A stretch of DNA of 64,000 nucleotides from Halobacteriales archaeon QS_1_68_20. Lineage in GTDB: Archaea; Halobacteriota; Halobacteria; Halobacteriales; PXRE01. Shown here in pieces: positions 1-8,773 of the stretch. The first letter of the stretch is position 1, and every line of letters begins with the position of its first letter. The position numbers and the translations under genes are program-made. The notes beneath the pieces were generated by a model. That model ran no database searches. It worked only from the letters and a program-made list of their open reading frames with translations, and had not been told where the DNA came from. The stretch spans positions 124,001-188,000 of the forward strand of contig PXRE01000006.1 of NCBI GenBank assembly GCA_003021085.1, in the 5' to 3' direction.

Positions 1-1
1 C

Positions 2-1033
2 ACGGCGACTGCGCTGGCCGGTTGCACCGGAAGCGACGGACAGTCGACGCCGCAAGGGACCGAGACAGCGACCGCGACGCCGACCGGGTCGTCGACGCCG
101 ACGGAGACGGACGCACCGACGGAGACGCCAGGCGACGAACCGACGGCGACGCCGAGCGACGAATCCATCGCGGCCGACCACATCGACGCGGCCGATGGCC
201 ACCTGCAGGACGCGGTGGCGGCGTTCACGGCGCCCGCGGACGGCGACGACCTCACCTCGGTCGACGGGAGCGTCCAGCCGGACGTCGCGGGCGTCACCGA
301 CGCGCTGGACGCGGTGACCGACGAACTGGACGCCGCGGCCGAGCACGCCACCGAACAACAGCAGGCGACCGTCGAGTCACTCCGACACGTCCGGGCGTTC
401 CTCGCGGCGGTGGCGAGCGCACAGGCCGACGCCCACGACCTCTGGAGTGCGACGAGCGACGGCGTCCCCGCCGTCGTCGAGGAGCGCTTCGGCGACCTTG
501 GCGACCTCCTCGCACAGATAGACGACCACCGAACGGCCGTCGGCGAGGCCGTCGATTCGCTGGCGGACGACGCCGACCCCGGCGCGACCACAGCCACGGA
601 CGCGATCAGCGAGTCCGAGTACGCCGCAAAGCGGGACCAGTTCGGCGCCGAGCACGAGACGGCGGGGGCGGTCCGCGAGGCCCTCGAGTCGACCCGGGAG
701 GGCATGTCCGACTTCGGGAAGGGCGCCGACTACTACGTGGACGGCCAGCTCAGCAACGCGGAGATCGAGTTCTGGTCCGCGTTCGGAACGTTCCAGGATG
801 CCAGGGACGTCGTCCCCGAAGAGCCGCCCCCCGACTACGACGCGCTCGTGGCGGACCTCGACTCGTTTCTGGCGACGGTCGAGGAAGTCTCGGACCTGCT
901 CGAACGGTCCGCGAGACTCGGCCGCGAGAAGGTCAGCGAGGACGAGGCGCAGGCGGTCCTCGAGGAGTCCGACCTGGCTTCCGACTCGCCGTCCGCCAGC
1001 GACCTGCTGGAGTGGCTCCAGAACCGGAACTGA
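2..1033 (+). CDS. Partial lipoprotein, alpha-helical ectodomain
   Basis: The 5' end lies outside the window; the open frame begins at base 2. The first visible residues end in a lipobox (LAGC), so the protein is probably lipid-anchored on the outer face of the membrane. A Thr/Pro/Asp-rich linker follows, then about 270 residues of acidic, mostly helical sequence with no recognised catalytic motif. It ends in a short Leu-rich segment (SDLLEWLQNRN). A clear paralogue sits inside the provirus at 21045-22121, with the same order of lipobox, Thr/Pro linker and helical domain and shared segments such as ADYY/ADAYY and the SxSDLLEWL/TVSELLEYL ending. Function is unknown; a cell-surface role is inferred. 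Confidence 0.85.
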   Translation, partial: TATALAGCTGSDGQSTPQGTETATATPTGSSTPTETDAPTETPGDEPTATPSDESIAADHIDAADGHLQDAVAAFTAPADGDDLTSVDGSVQPDVAGVTDALDAVTDELDAAAEHATEQQQATVESLRHVRAFLAAVASAQADAHDLWSATSDGVPAVVEERFGDLGDLLAQIDDHRTAVGEAVDSLADDADPGATTATDAISESEYAAKRDQFGAEHETAGAVREALESTREGMSDFGKGADYYVDGQLSNAEIEFWSAFGTFQDARDVVPEEPPPDYDALVADLDSFLATVEEVSDLLERSARLGREKVSEDEAQAVLEESDLASDSPSASDLLEWLQNRN

Positions 1034-1150
1034 CCACCGCCGGCGAGGGTCTGCCGGCACCCGGAGAGGGTGGGCCTCCGTCCCGGCCATTCTCAATTTT
1101 CGGGAGGGTCCGGTGTACTTTACCCGGACCTGGCCGTACCTCCGTCTGGA

Positions 1151-1552
1151 ATGTACCAGGTACTCGTCGCCATCGACGGGAGCGAGGAGCGTGCACTGGC
1201 CCAGGCCGACGCCGTCGTGGACCTCGCGGACGGCCGCGACGACGTCGGGGCCGTCCTGCTACACGTGTTCAACGACAACCCGGAGGGGGCGTCGGTCCAC
1301 CAGATCGGCGCGGTCAGGCGGGCCCGCGAGCGACTCGAGGACGCCGGCGTCGACGTCTCGCTGGCGGAGGCCAGCGGGGATCCCGCCGAAGAGATCCTGG
1401 TGTCCGCCGGGGAAGTGGACGCCGACCTCGTCTCCGTGGCCGGCCGCAAGCGCTCGCCCGCGGGGAAGGTCCTGCTCGGGAGCGTCTCCCAGCAGGTGCT
1501 GCTGAACGCCGACCGTCCGGTACTGTTCACGACCACCCAGGAGAGCACCTGA
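1151..1552 (+). CDS. UspA-family universal stress protein
   Basis: A 133-residue cytoplasmic protein with the Usp fold. It opens with the typical strand YQVLVAIDGSEE, whose Asp contacts nucleotide in family members. It ends with LLGSVSQQVLLNADRPVLF, a match to the family's G-x-G/S-S-V-S-x-x-V-x-x-x-x-x-P-V-L motif. The ATG at 1151 was chosen because the preceding in-frame sequence does not look like Usp. It is a single-domain Usp, the common haloarchaeal form. The 128-bp gap to the ABC gene contains its own AT-rich promoter, so the two need not be co-transcribed. Stress-response function is inferred from the family only. Confidence 0.9.
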   Translation: MYQVLVAIDGSEERALAQADAVVDLADGRDDVGAVLLHVFNDNPEGASVHQIGAVRRARERLEDAGVDVSLAEASGDPAEEILVSAGEVDADLVSVAGRKRSPAGKVLLGSVSQQVLLNADRPVLFTTTQEST

Positions 1553-1654
1553 CGCCAGTTGCACGGGGCGAACTCGTTTTCGTGGGGGTACCGACTAGAT
1601 GCATCCACCCAACTGCCGACCGGGACGTTTCTATCGCACAACAATTATGTCCCC

Positions 1655-1680
1655 CCGATATTAGTAATTAAGACATCTAG
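1655..1680 (+). promoter_or_regulatory. Promoter of the ABC exporter operon
   Basis: An AT-rich patch (ATATTAGTAATTAAG) lies just upstream of the ATG at 1681 in an otherwise GC-rich region. It fits an archaeal TATA element serving a leaderless or short-leader transcript. The assignment is by composition and position only. Confidence 0.45.
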
Positions 1681-2784
1681 ATGAGAAACGTTGACGATTC
1701 TGCCCCGTCGTCGACCCCACCGGGGACGGATCCGGTGATCCGCGTGGCCGGACTCCGGAAGACGTTCGGCGACGCCGAGTCGGCCGTGACCGCCGTCGAC
1801 GACGTCGCGTTCGAAGTACCCCGGGGGACCGTCGTCGGATTGCTCGGGCCCAACGGTGCCGGCAAGACCACGACGATCAAGTGCTTGCTGGGCCTGGTTC
1901 GTCCGGACGCCGGCACCGTCGAAGTCGCGGAGCAGGACGTCACCGAGCGCCCGAGGCACGCCTACGAACGGATCGGGGCGATGCTGGAAGGCGCCCGGAA
2001 CGTCTACTGGCGGTTGACCGTCCGGGAGAACCTCGCGTTCTTCGCGGGACTGGGCGGGGACGACCCGGCGGACCTGCGGGACCGACACACGGAACTGATC
2101 GAGACGTTCGACCTCGAAGAGTTCGCGGACGCGACGGTCAACGAACTCTCCCGTGGGATGAAACAGAAGGTGTCGCTGGCGACGACCCTCGCCCGCGACG
2201 TCGACGTGGTGTTCATGGACGAACCCACGCTCGGACTGGACGTCGAGACATCGCTGGAACTCCGCTCGACGCTCTCCGAACTGGCCACCGACGAAGACGT
2301 CACGATCCTCCTGTCTAGCCACGACATGGACGTGATCGAGGCCGTCTGCGACAGCGTGATGGTCCTGAACGACGGGTCGGTCGTCGCCCACGACGACGTC
2401 GACTCGCTCCTGGACGTCTTCCGGACCCAGCAGTACGAGGTTACCCTCGAACCCCCCGTCGACGCAGACGTCAGGCGACGACTCGAGCGGACGGTCGGCG
2501 CCGACTGTACCGCGGGCGACGAGCGGGTGACCGTCACGTTCACCGCGACCCGGGGCGACGAGATGTACGACGTCATGGCGGTACTGGCCGAGACCGGCCA
2601 GGACCTCCGGGATGTCGAGTCCGTGGAACCCGACCTCGAAGAGGTGTTCCTCCAGTTGACGGACACGGGCGCGGGCGACGGGGACGACGCACCGACGGAC
2701 GAGGCACCTGACCGCCCCGTGGCTGACGACGAGGAGACCGGCAGTACCTCCAGACAACGACCGGGAGGGACCGAAGATGACTGA
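1681..2784 (+). CDS. ABC transporter ATP-binding protein
   Basis: A 367-residue ABC-2 type ATPase that powers the membrane partner downstream. Visible motifs are Walker A GPNGAGKTT (about 56-64), signature LSRGMKQKV, Walker B VVFMDEP with the catalytic Glu, and the switch His in LLSSHD. About 100 residues follow the ATPase core, ending in an acidic Thr/Asp-rich tail. The stop overlaps the permease start by 8 bp, so the two are co-translated. It faces the lanthipeptide synthetase convergently with only 6 bp between the stops. A role in exporting or resisting the lanthipeptide is plausible but inferred. No C39 leader-peptidase domain is present. Confidence 0.92.
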   Translation: MRNVDDSAPSSTPPGTDPVIRVAGLRKTFGDAESAVTAVDDVAFEVPRGTVVGLLGPNGAGKTTTIKCLLGLVRPDAGTVEVAEQDVTERPRHAYERIGAMLEGARNVYWRLTVRENLAFFAGLGGDDPADLRDRHTELIETFDLEEFADATVNELSRGMKQKVSLATTLARDVDVVFMDEPTLGLDVETSLELRSTLSELATDEDVTILLSSHDMDVIEAVCDSVMVLNDGSVVAHDDVDSLLDVFRTQQYEVTLEPPVDADVRRRLERTVGADCTAGDERVTVTFTATRGDEMYDVMAVLAETGQDLRDVESVEPDLEEVFLQLTDTGAGDGDDAPTDEAPDRPVADDEETGSTSRQRPGGTEDD

Positions 2785-3592
2785 GTCAGGGGCGGCGATC
2801 AGGACGAGTGAGAGCGACGGTCCCTCACTGGTCGCGTTGCTGAAAGTGCTGACGTACAAGCAGGTCATCCTGCTGCTCAGGTATCCGGTCAACACCGCGA
2901 GCCAGTTCGTCGGGCTGGCGGCGCTGTTCGGCATCGTGTTCTTCGGCGGGAAGGCCGTCGCCGGGGCGGCGCTGACGGACTCGCTCGACGGCATCATCGT
3001 CGGGTTCTTCCTCTACTCGCTGTCGATGGTCGCGTATTCGGGGCTGTCGTGGAACGTCACCCGCGAAGCCCAGTGGGGGACGCTGGAGCGACTGTACGTC
3101 TCCCCACACGGCTTCAGGACCGTGATGACCGTCAAGGCGGTCGTGAACGTCTGCATGAGCTTCCTCTGGGGGGCGGCGTTGCTCGTCCTGATGATGGCTG
3201 CCTCGGGCCGGTGGCTGAGCATCGACCCGGTGACCGTCCTCCCGCTGACGGCCATGACGCTGGGGTCCGTACTCGGCATCGGGTTCGTGTTCGCCGGACT
3301 GGCGCTCGTGTACAAGCGGGTCGAGAACGCGTTCCAGCTCGTCCAGTTCGGGTTGATCGGCCTGATCGCCGCACCCGCCGGCAACGTCGAGTGGATGAAG
3401 CTCTTCCCCGTCAGCCACGGCAGTTACCTGACCGGCGTCGCGATGGAGCAGGGCGTCCGGCTCTGGGAGTTCCCGCTGGCGGACCTCGGCCTCCTGGTCC
3501 TGACCACGAGCTTCTACCTTGCGCTGGGGTTCTACGTGTTCCACCGCGCTATCGGCCGGGCCCGCGACGAGGGACTGCTCGGCCACTACTGA
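2777..3592 (+). CDS. ABC-2 type permease
   Basis: A 271-residue integral membrane protein with about six hydrophobic helices. Segments such as FVGLAALFGIVFFGG and LLVLTTSFYLALGFYVFH fit the ABC-2 permease fold. A cytoplasmic start (about 40 residues) precedes the first helix, as is usual. It overlaps the ATPase gene and forms the membrane half of the exporter. The stop lies 6 bp from the stop of lanM on the opposite strand, so the two transcripts converge. The substrate cannot be told from sequence; the lanthipeptide is the obvious candidate by position. Confidence 0.9.
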   Translation: MTESGAAIRTSESDGPSLVALLKVLTYKQVILLLRYPVNTASQFVGLAALFGIVFFGGKAVAGAALTDSLDGIIVGFFLYSLSMVAYSGLSWNVTREAQWGTLERLYVSPHGFRTVMTVKAVVNVCMSFLWGAALLVLMMAASGRWLSIDPVTVLPLTAMTLGSVLGIGFVFAGLALVYKRVENAFQLVQFGLIGLIAAPAGNVEWMKLFPVSHGSYLTGVAMEQGVRLWEFPLADLGLLVLTTSFYLALGFYVFHRAIGRARDEGLLGHY

Positions 3593-3598
3593 CGGCCC

Positions 3599-6500
3599 TC
3601 ACTCCAGCAGGAGGACGCTCGGCAGCGCGTCGGGGTCACGGAGTCGCGACAGCGTGTAGGCCACGCCGGAGACGCCGTCGAAGAACGTCGGATTGACGAA
3701 CTCCGCCCCGTGACCCGGCAGCGAGAGCGCGCCCTCGCCGTCCCGTCGGGCCAGTATCCGGCCCGCGAGTTCGTGGGCGGGGTCGACGTCGCCGCCGGCC
3801 CGCCGGGACGCGACGAGCAACGCCTCCGCCCGGCCGGCGTTTCCACAGCAGAGGTTGTCGAGCGGGTCCGGGTCCGCCCGCGCGGTCGCACGGAGCCGCT
3901 CAGCCGACTCGGCGACCAGCGCGTCGTCCCCGAGTCGGTCGCCGATCTCGATCCGTGCCAGCGACATTCCGGTCCGGCCGTGACACCACCGGTCCTGGTA
4001 CGCCTGCTGGCGTGTCGAGTCCGCCCAGTTGGTCCGCGAGGGGTCGAACAACGTCGCCTCGAACGCCAGCGTCTCCCGGACGGCGTCTTCGTAGCGTCCG
4101 TCGCCGGTGACGTCCGCCAGCCTGGCGAGCGCGTACGCGATGCCGGTCGTCCCGTGGGAGACGCCGGTGACGGGCCGCCCGTGGTCGACGGTGTACCAGA
4201 CCCGGTGGCCGTCGTGATCGACGCGGGCGTCCAGCAACCGCTCGCCACAGGCGACCGCCCGGTCGAGGACGTCCGGGTCCCCGAACCGCTCGTAACAGGC
4301 CAGCAACCCGAGCAACGTCCCGGCCGTTCCCTCCATGACGTCGAAGGTGTCGTCCCCGGCGAGCAAGTCGTCGGTCACCGCCCGACAGGCGTCGGTTGCC
4401 GCCCGCCGGTAGGCGTCCTCGTCGAGCAGGTCCCCGGCGACAGACAGCGTGTAGACGACCGAACCGATCCCTTTCGTTCCGCCGAGACCGACCGAGGCGT
4501 CGCCGTCCGCGGCGTCCACGACCGGTTCGATGGCGGTCTCCAGCGACCGGCGGTAGCGGTCGTCACCCGTTACCTCGTAGAGGGCCGTGGCCGCCAGGGC
4601 GAGGCCGCCCCGCCCCCAGAACAGGGTCGGATCCGCCGGGACGAAGTTGATCGTCCGGGGAGACTTGCAGATGGAGAGCCACTCCGGCCCGTCTGTGGTC
4701 TCGATGCGGGCCTCGAACGCCGTCTCGAAGAGGTCCCCGGCCGCAGCCTGCAGGTCGGCCCCCGTCGACGCCGCTGGCGGGGTAGTCGACGGCGGCGGAT
4801 CGACGACCTGCCTGATCAGCCAGGTCTGCCGCAGCCGGTCGGTCGCGTCCATGGCGTCGAGTCGGTGCCGGACCCGGTCGTACCCGGACTCGTCGACCCC
4901 GACGCCCAGTGACTCCCCGTCGTGGTACAGCGTCCGCTCCCGGGGCGAGGAGGTGAGTCGTGGCACGTCGAACCGGCGGAGCGCACGGCGCTCGGCCTCG
5001 TAGATCCGCCAGAACCGGTCCGGGGCGGCCCCGTCGCCGTCGACCAGCGGCGTGGCGAGGTCCTCGAACTCGACCGACAGCCTGGCCCCGTCCCGGAGCG
5101 GGTTCCTCGCGACGGCCGACCGCCGCAACACCGCGTACTCCATCGTCGACCGGTAGACGAACCGGTTCTGGACGCCCTCGACCAGTTCCGGCGGGGCGAC
5201 GTCTTCGAGGAACTGCCCCGACTCGTGCAACCGGCGGATCTCCCGGTGTGCCCCTTCGAATCCACGGACGAGCGCGTCGACGTGCCCGGCCGGCGGGTGA
5301 ACCTCGCCGTCGACGGACGGCGTGTTGTCCTCGGGACTGACGGTCGCCGCCTCGGGTTCGATCGACATCACGTCCGTGTTGACCGCCTCGACGTCCGGGA
5401 CGAACTGGTTCTCGAGGGCGACCTGCTCGCCGCTCGCGCCGAACCCGGCCATGTACGCCATGCCCCGCTCGTCGGTCTTCCGGGGGTCCCCGACGTCCCA
5501 GGGGAGCAGTCCGGTGAGCAGGACCGACCTGTCGACGACGTGGGTCATCACCGTCCCGTTCGGATCACCGTCCGCGTCCAGCCAGGGGTGAAACAGCGTC
5601 TCGCCGTCGACGATCACCGGGTGCTCGCCGTCGACGATCAGGTTCTCGTGCTGGCAGTCGGTGAACCCCAGGACGTACCCCACACAGAGCGTCGCGCCCG
5701 CCCGCTCGTAGTAGCGGTCTACGGCCGCCTCGTCCGCCGCTTGCTCGAACTCGACGGGTTCCATCCAGCCGTAGCCCTCCCGCGACAGGAACGCCGGCGT
5801 CTCGAACGACGGCGTCGGGAGGTAATCGTTCAACCTGTCGAGGACGGTGTAGAAGGCGATCCCGGCGTCGACCGGCCGGGGTTTGTAGATGGCCTCGCCG
5901 GTCTCGAACGTGACCCGGAACGGGACCCTGCCGTCCGCGTGCGTGTCCGTGCTGAGCGGTTCGAGTTCCGTGACCGGCCCCTCGATTCCGAACCGCGACC
6001 GGAGCGCCGGTCGGTCGGCCTCGATGCGACGGGATACCTCCGTGACGGCTACCATCCAGGAGTCGATCACCTGGGCGAGAAACCGCGACAGCACGGGATA
6101 CTCCAGGCAGACGTTCTCGAACCCGTCGTCGAAGACGGCACCGAGGAACTGTTCGTAGAGTTCCGTCGGCGGATCGTCGAACGCGTCCGGGTCCGCGGTG
6201 GCGAGGTCCGGGTCGAAGTGGTCGACGAAACTCTTGAACTCGACGTACAGCGGTCGGACCGAGACCATCTCCAAGCGGGACACCAGCCAGTCGACTGCCG
6301 GGGGCAGCGCTTCGTCGGGGACGGTCTCCGCAGGGAGTCGGTCCCGCGCGAACTCGGCCACCGCGGCCAGCAGTTCCGCGAAGGGAACCTCCGCTCGGTC
6401 GGTGACGACGTTCGCGTCGTCCGGTCGCCCCGACTGCACGTGCTCGACGAGCGCGTCCACGGTGTCCACCCAGTCCGGCAAGGGTTCGTCGTCGGGCCAC

Positions 6501-6733
6501 CGCGTCGCGGTGACCGCCTCCCTGACGTCGGTCTCGGAGAGTCCTTCGGCGTCCAGTCGTGCCCGGAACGCATCCTCGTCGGGATACAGGTCCCGCCACT
6601 CCTGGAGGAGCTGGCCCGGTGGGATCGAGGGGCCCTCGCCCGGAACGTTGGGTGGTCCCTCGATCCGTTCGAACAGCGTCCGCGCTCGCCCTGCCATCGA
6701 CCGTCGTTGTCGTGGGGTAAGTCCGTCGTCCAT
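3599..6733 (-). CDS. lanM: Class II lanthipeptide synthetase LanM
   Basis: A 1044-residue bifunctional enzyme that dehydrates Ser/Thr in a precursor peptide and then joins the products to Cys as thioethers. The N-terminal dehydratase (about 150-650) shows the lipid-kinase-like motifs IYKPRP (Lys284), TDCQHENLIV (Asp359, His362, Asn364) and IVDGETLFHP (Asp376). The C-terminal LanC-like cyclase (about 690-1044) shows HGTTGIAYAL, WCHGRTG (Cys917) and NLCCGNAG (Cys962-Cys963). The last motif is CCG rather than the usual CHG, giving three Cys zinc ligands as in ProcM-type enzymes. Length is normal for LanM. It lies 172 bp downstream of the precursor gene on the same strand. The dehydratase and cyclase motifs are all present, so it appears intact. 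Confidence 0.95.
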   Translation of the reverse strand: MDDGLTPRQRRSMAGRARTLFERIEGPPNVPGEGPSIPPGQLLQEWRDLYPDEDAFRARLDAEGLSETDVREAVTATRWPDDEPLPDWVDTVDALVEHVQSGRPDDANVVTDRAEVPFAELLAAVAEFARDRLPAETVPDEALPPAVDWLVSRLEMVSVRPLYVEFKSFVDHFDPDLATADPDAFDDPPTELYEQFLGAVFDDGFENVCLEYPVLSRFLAQVIDSWMVAVTEVSRRIEADRPALRSRFGIEGPVTELEPLSTDTHADGRVPFRVTFETGEAIYKPRPVDAGIAFYTVLDRLNDYLPTPSFETPAFLSREGYGWMEPVEFEQAADEAAVDRYYERAGATLCVGYVLGFTDCQHENLIVDGEHPVIVDGETLFHPWLDADGDPNGTVMTHVVDRSVLLTGLLPWDVGDPRKTDERGMAYMAGFGASGEQVALENQFVPDVEAVNTDVMSIEPEAATVSPEDNTPSVDGEVHPPAGHVDALVRGFEGAHREIRRLHESGQFLEDVAPPELVEGVQNRFVYRSTMEYAVLRRSAVARNPLRDGARLSVEFEDLATPLVDGDGAAPDRFWRIYEAERRALRRFDVPRLTSSPRERTLYHDGESLGVGVDESGYDRVRHRLDAMDATDRLRQTWLIRQVVDPPPSTTPPAASTGADLQAAAGDLFETAFEARIETTDGPEWLSICKSPRTINFVPADPTLFWGRGGLALAATALYEVTGDDRYRRSLETAIEPVVDAADGDASVGLGGTKGIGSVVYTLSVAGDLLDEDAYRRAATDACRAVTDDLLAGDDTFDVMEGTAGTLLGLLACYERFGDPDVLDRAVACGERLLDARVDHDGHRVWYTVDHGRPVTGVSHGTTGIAYALARLADVTGDGRYEDAVRETLAFEATLFDPSRTNWADSTRQQAYQDRWCHGRTGMSLARIEIGDRLGDDALVAESAERLRATARADPDPLDNLCCGNAGRAEALLVASRRAGGDVDPAHELAGRILARRDGEGALSLPGHGAEFVNPTFFDGVSGVAYTLSRLRDPDALPSVLLLE

Positions 6734-6905
6734 CGGATGCTCGAGTGTCGCTGGGAGTCGTCGGTGATCGAGAACCGTCCGCTACCGGTGATCACGTCGC
6801 CGTTCGGCGAACGTGTCGGGGAGATTCCGCTCGCGTTTCGACCTCGGCCCGAAAAACGCGAGTTTGATCGCCGTAGTCGATCTCACGATCGACAGTCCGC
6901 TCGCT

Positions 6906-7085
6906 CTAGTAGGTACTCGTCCAGGAGCAGGTCCACGAGCACGTCCAGGAGCAAGGGTCCGCTTCGGCGGTCTGGTCGGTGTCCTCACCGAACGCCGGGA
7001 GGAACTTCGCCAGGTCGAACTCGCTGTCGAACGTGTTCTTTTTCGAACTCTGTGCAGCGGCACGTCCGTCGATCACAACTGACAT
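6906..7085 (-). CDS. lanA: Lanthipeptide precursor with three CSWT units
   Basis: A 59-residue peptide. Residues 1-44 look like a leader: acidic, helical, with a hydrophobic FDLAKFLPAF stretch. The last 15 residues form a core of three tandem Cys-Ser-Trp-Thr units (45-48, 49-52, 53-56) followed by Ser-Thr-Tyr. The core thus has 3 Cys, 4 Ser and 4 Thr. Each repeat is a 12-bp DNA unit. The ATG at 7085 was preferred over the GTG seven codons upstream because an AT-rich promoter lies close behind. No Gly-Gly or Gly-Ala cleavage site is visible; the boundary near Glu-Ala-Asp-Pro is a guess. It sits directly upstream of lanM, the expected partner. Confidence 0.88.
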   Translation of the reverse strand: MSVVIDGRAAAQSSKKNTFDSEFDLAKFLPAFGEDTDQTAEADPCSWTCSWTCSWTSTY

Positions 7086-7119
7086 GCGTTCTCCCTTGGC
7101 GCTCACCTACGTTAACGCT

Positions 7120-7168
7120 TTGGAACTATAATATTTTGAATAAGAAGTTATAATCCACTACTATAATC
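7120..7168 (-). promoter_or_regulatory. Promoter region of lanA
   Basis: About 50 bp of strongly AT-rich sequence lies behind the lanA start. Read on the minus strand it contains GGATTATAAC and AATATTATAG, either of which could be the TATA element. This base composition stands out sharply from the surrounding GC-rich DNA. Confidence 0.55.
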
Positions 7169-7268
7169 GGGGAAATCGACGGGGGAAGCCGCCGGACGGA
7201 CCCTGGAACGACGACGCCACGGATTTCGGCTCCGGGCGGCGGGAATCTCGGGGTACGCGAACCCGGAT

Positions 7269-8138
7269 TCAGGCCGCGCAGTTGATCGGCCCGACCTCCG
7301 GTTCGGTCGCCTCGGCGTCGCTCTCGATCCGGCGTTCGCCGCGGTTGATCGAGCCGATAGTCCCGTAGTTCGGCGGCTCCTGGGGGGCGTCGGTCGTCAG
7401 GCGGTCGACGAACTCGTCCTGGTCGAGTCCAAGCAGGTCCAGTTCGTCCCGGAGGTCACCCAGTCGCGCCGACACCGGTTCGCCCGGCGACCCGACCTCG
7501 AAGCGGTTGTCCTCGGTCACCGAGACGTGGCCGGGCAGGACCGTGGTGTCCCCAGGCAGGGCAAGGATTGTCTCGTGCAACGTCTCGTACAGTAACCTCG
7601 CACCGCGTTCGGCCTCGGCCTCGCCGAACTGCAGTTCCGTCCGACCCACCGACTCGACGAACAGCGTGTCCGCGCTCAACAGGTAGTCCTCCGCGTGGAG
7701 GACGACCATCTCGGCGGTGTGGCCGGGCGCGTGTAGCGCCTCGATTTCCCGGCACCCGACCTCGATCACGTCGCCGTCTGCCAGCGGTTCGACGTCGAAC
7801 GCCACGTCGGCAGCCGCGCCCAGGTAGTACGGGACGTCCAGCGCCGCGGCCAGATCCCGGCCGCCGGAGACGTGGTCGGCGTGGACGTGCGTGTCGATTA
7901 CGCCGGTGATCGTGAGGCCCTTCCCACAGACGGGCACGACCGGCCCCCCGCCGGCCGCCGATTCGACCGCCCGGATCTGGTCGGCGGCGGCGCCCTCCCG
8001 GGGGTCGTAGGGGACGTTCACCGCGCCGGGGAGGTGCTAGGCCCGGAAGTCGTCCTCCTCCCGGGTGTCGACGATGGTGAACGACTAGCCGGCGTCGAGT
8101 CGGTCGGCCAACTCCTCGGCGGTTACCTGGTCGACCAT
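7269..8138 (-). pseudogene. Rhodanese/metallo-beta-lactamase fusion, broken
   Basis: Read from the ATG at 8138, the frame encodes a rhodanese start (MVDQVTAEELADRLDAG), but codons 18 (8085-8087) and 34 (8037-8039) are TAG. They sit where relatives typically have Glu/Asp and Trp. The frame then stays open to 7269. Rhodanese sequence stops at VVPVCGKG and jumps straight to LTITGVIDTHVHADHVSGG of the beta-lactamase-like domain, so the end of the rhodanese and the start of the MBL domain are missing (junction near 7915). Zinc ligands HVHADH and the downstream APGHT and PGH motifs survive. Family members oxidise or transfer sulfane sulfur. Three separate lesions make this a decayed gene; translation from the GTG at 8021 is possible but would give a chimaera. 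Confidence 0.85.
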
Positions 8139-8290
8139 GCCGCCGGTTGGGACTGTAGCGGTTTAGGGGTCTCGCGGAACGGGAACACGTCACCGACAGC
8201 GAGCGGACGGTTGTCTGGAAGACGGGGGCGTCCGAGGGCGAGCGGCCCGCCGAACGGGCCGGCGCGTCGTAGCAGGCCGGCGCGTCGTCG

Positions 8291-8773
8291 TCATCGCGGT
8301 CGGTAGCTCCCGTCTGCGCGCTCCGCGAGGCCCAACAGCACCGCCCACTCCAGCAACCGCCGGACCCGCTCGCGCCAGGTTCGCTGCCACCCCGCCCCCT
8401 TGTGCCGTTCCCACTCCGGGACGTGCTGCTCGAACCGGTCGAACGCCTCCTCGGGCGATAGTCGCCCCTCCGCCGCCAGCGCGTCCAGCACCTCCCGCGC
8501 GCCGAACACGCCCCCGCGGAACGACTCGGCCAGCGTCTCGCGGTCGATCTCGGCCCGGGTGCGGGTGAAGCCGCTGGTGCCCTCCTCCACGAGACCGAGC
8601 GCACGCAGGAACGTCAGCCAGGTCCGGGCCGTATCGCGGCTGTCCAGGTCGAGTCGCTGCTCCAGGCGGGCACAGCAGTCGTCCTCGGTGCCGGGGACCA
8701 GCGGCACCGCACGCTGGGCCCGCTCCACCGTCTCCAGGTCCCCGGGCGGTTCCGGAACGGGCTTGAGTCGCAT
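8291..8773 (-). CDS. Conserved haloarchaeal protein of unknown function
   Basis: A 160-residue soluble protein. Its ATG shares one base with the stop of mch (TGATG), so it is translationally coupled to it. The sequence is rich in Arg and Glu, with two predicted winged-helix-like segments (TARTWLTFLRALGLVEEG and WRERVRRLLEWAVLLGLAE), each ending in the 'LGL' pattern seen before a wing. A DNA- or protein-binding role is possible. No catalytic motif is visible, and I do not recognise the family with confidence. Confidence 0.7.
   Translation of the reverse strand: MRLKPVPEPPGDLETVERAQRAVPLVPGTEDDCCARLEQRLDLDSRDTARTWLTFLRALGLVEEGTSGFTRTRAEIDRETLAESFRGGVFGAREVLDALAAEGRLSPEEAFDRFEQHVPEWERHKGAGWQRTWRERVRRLLEWAVLLGLAERADGSYRPR

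Noticed and set aside
4922-7153. A 743-codon plus-strand frame across lanM
   Set aside because: It is opposite lanM, rich in Arg and Gly without any family motif, and arises from GC-rich third positions.
7269-8138. TAG codons as pyrrolysine or readthrough sites
   Set aside because: The same gene also has a large internal deletion, and the affected positions are ordinary structural residues. Decay is simpler.
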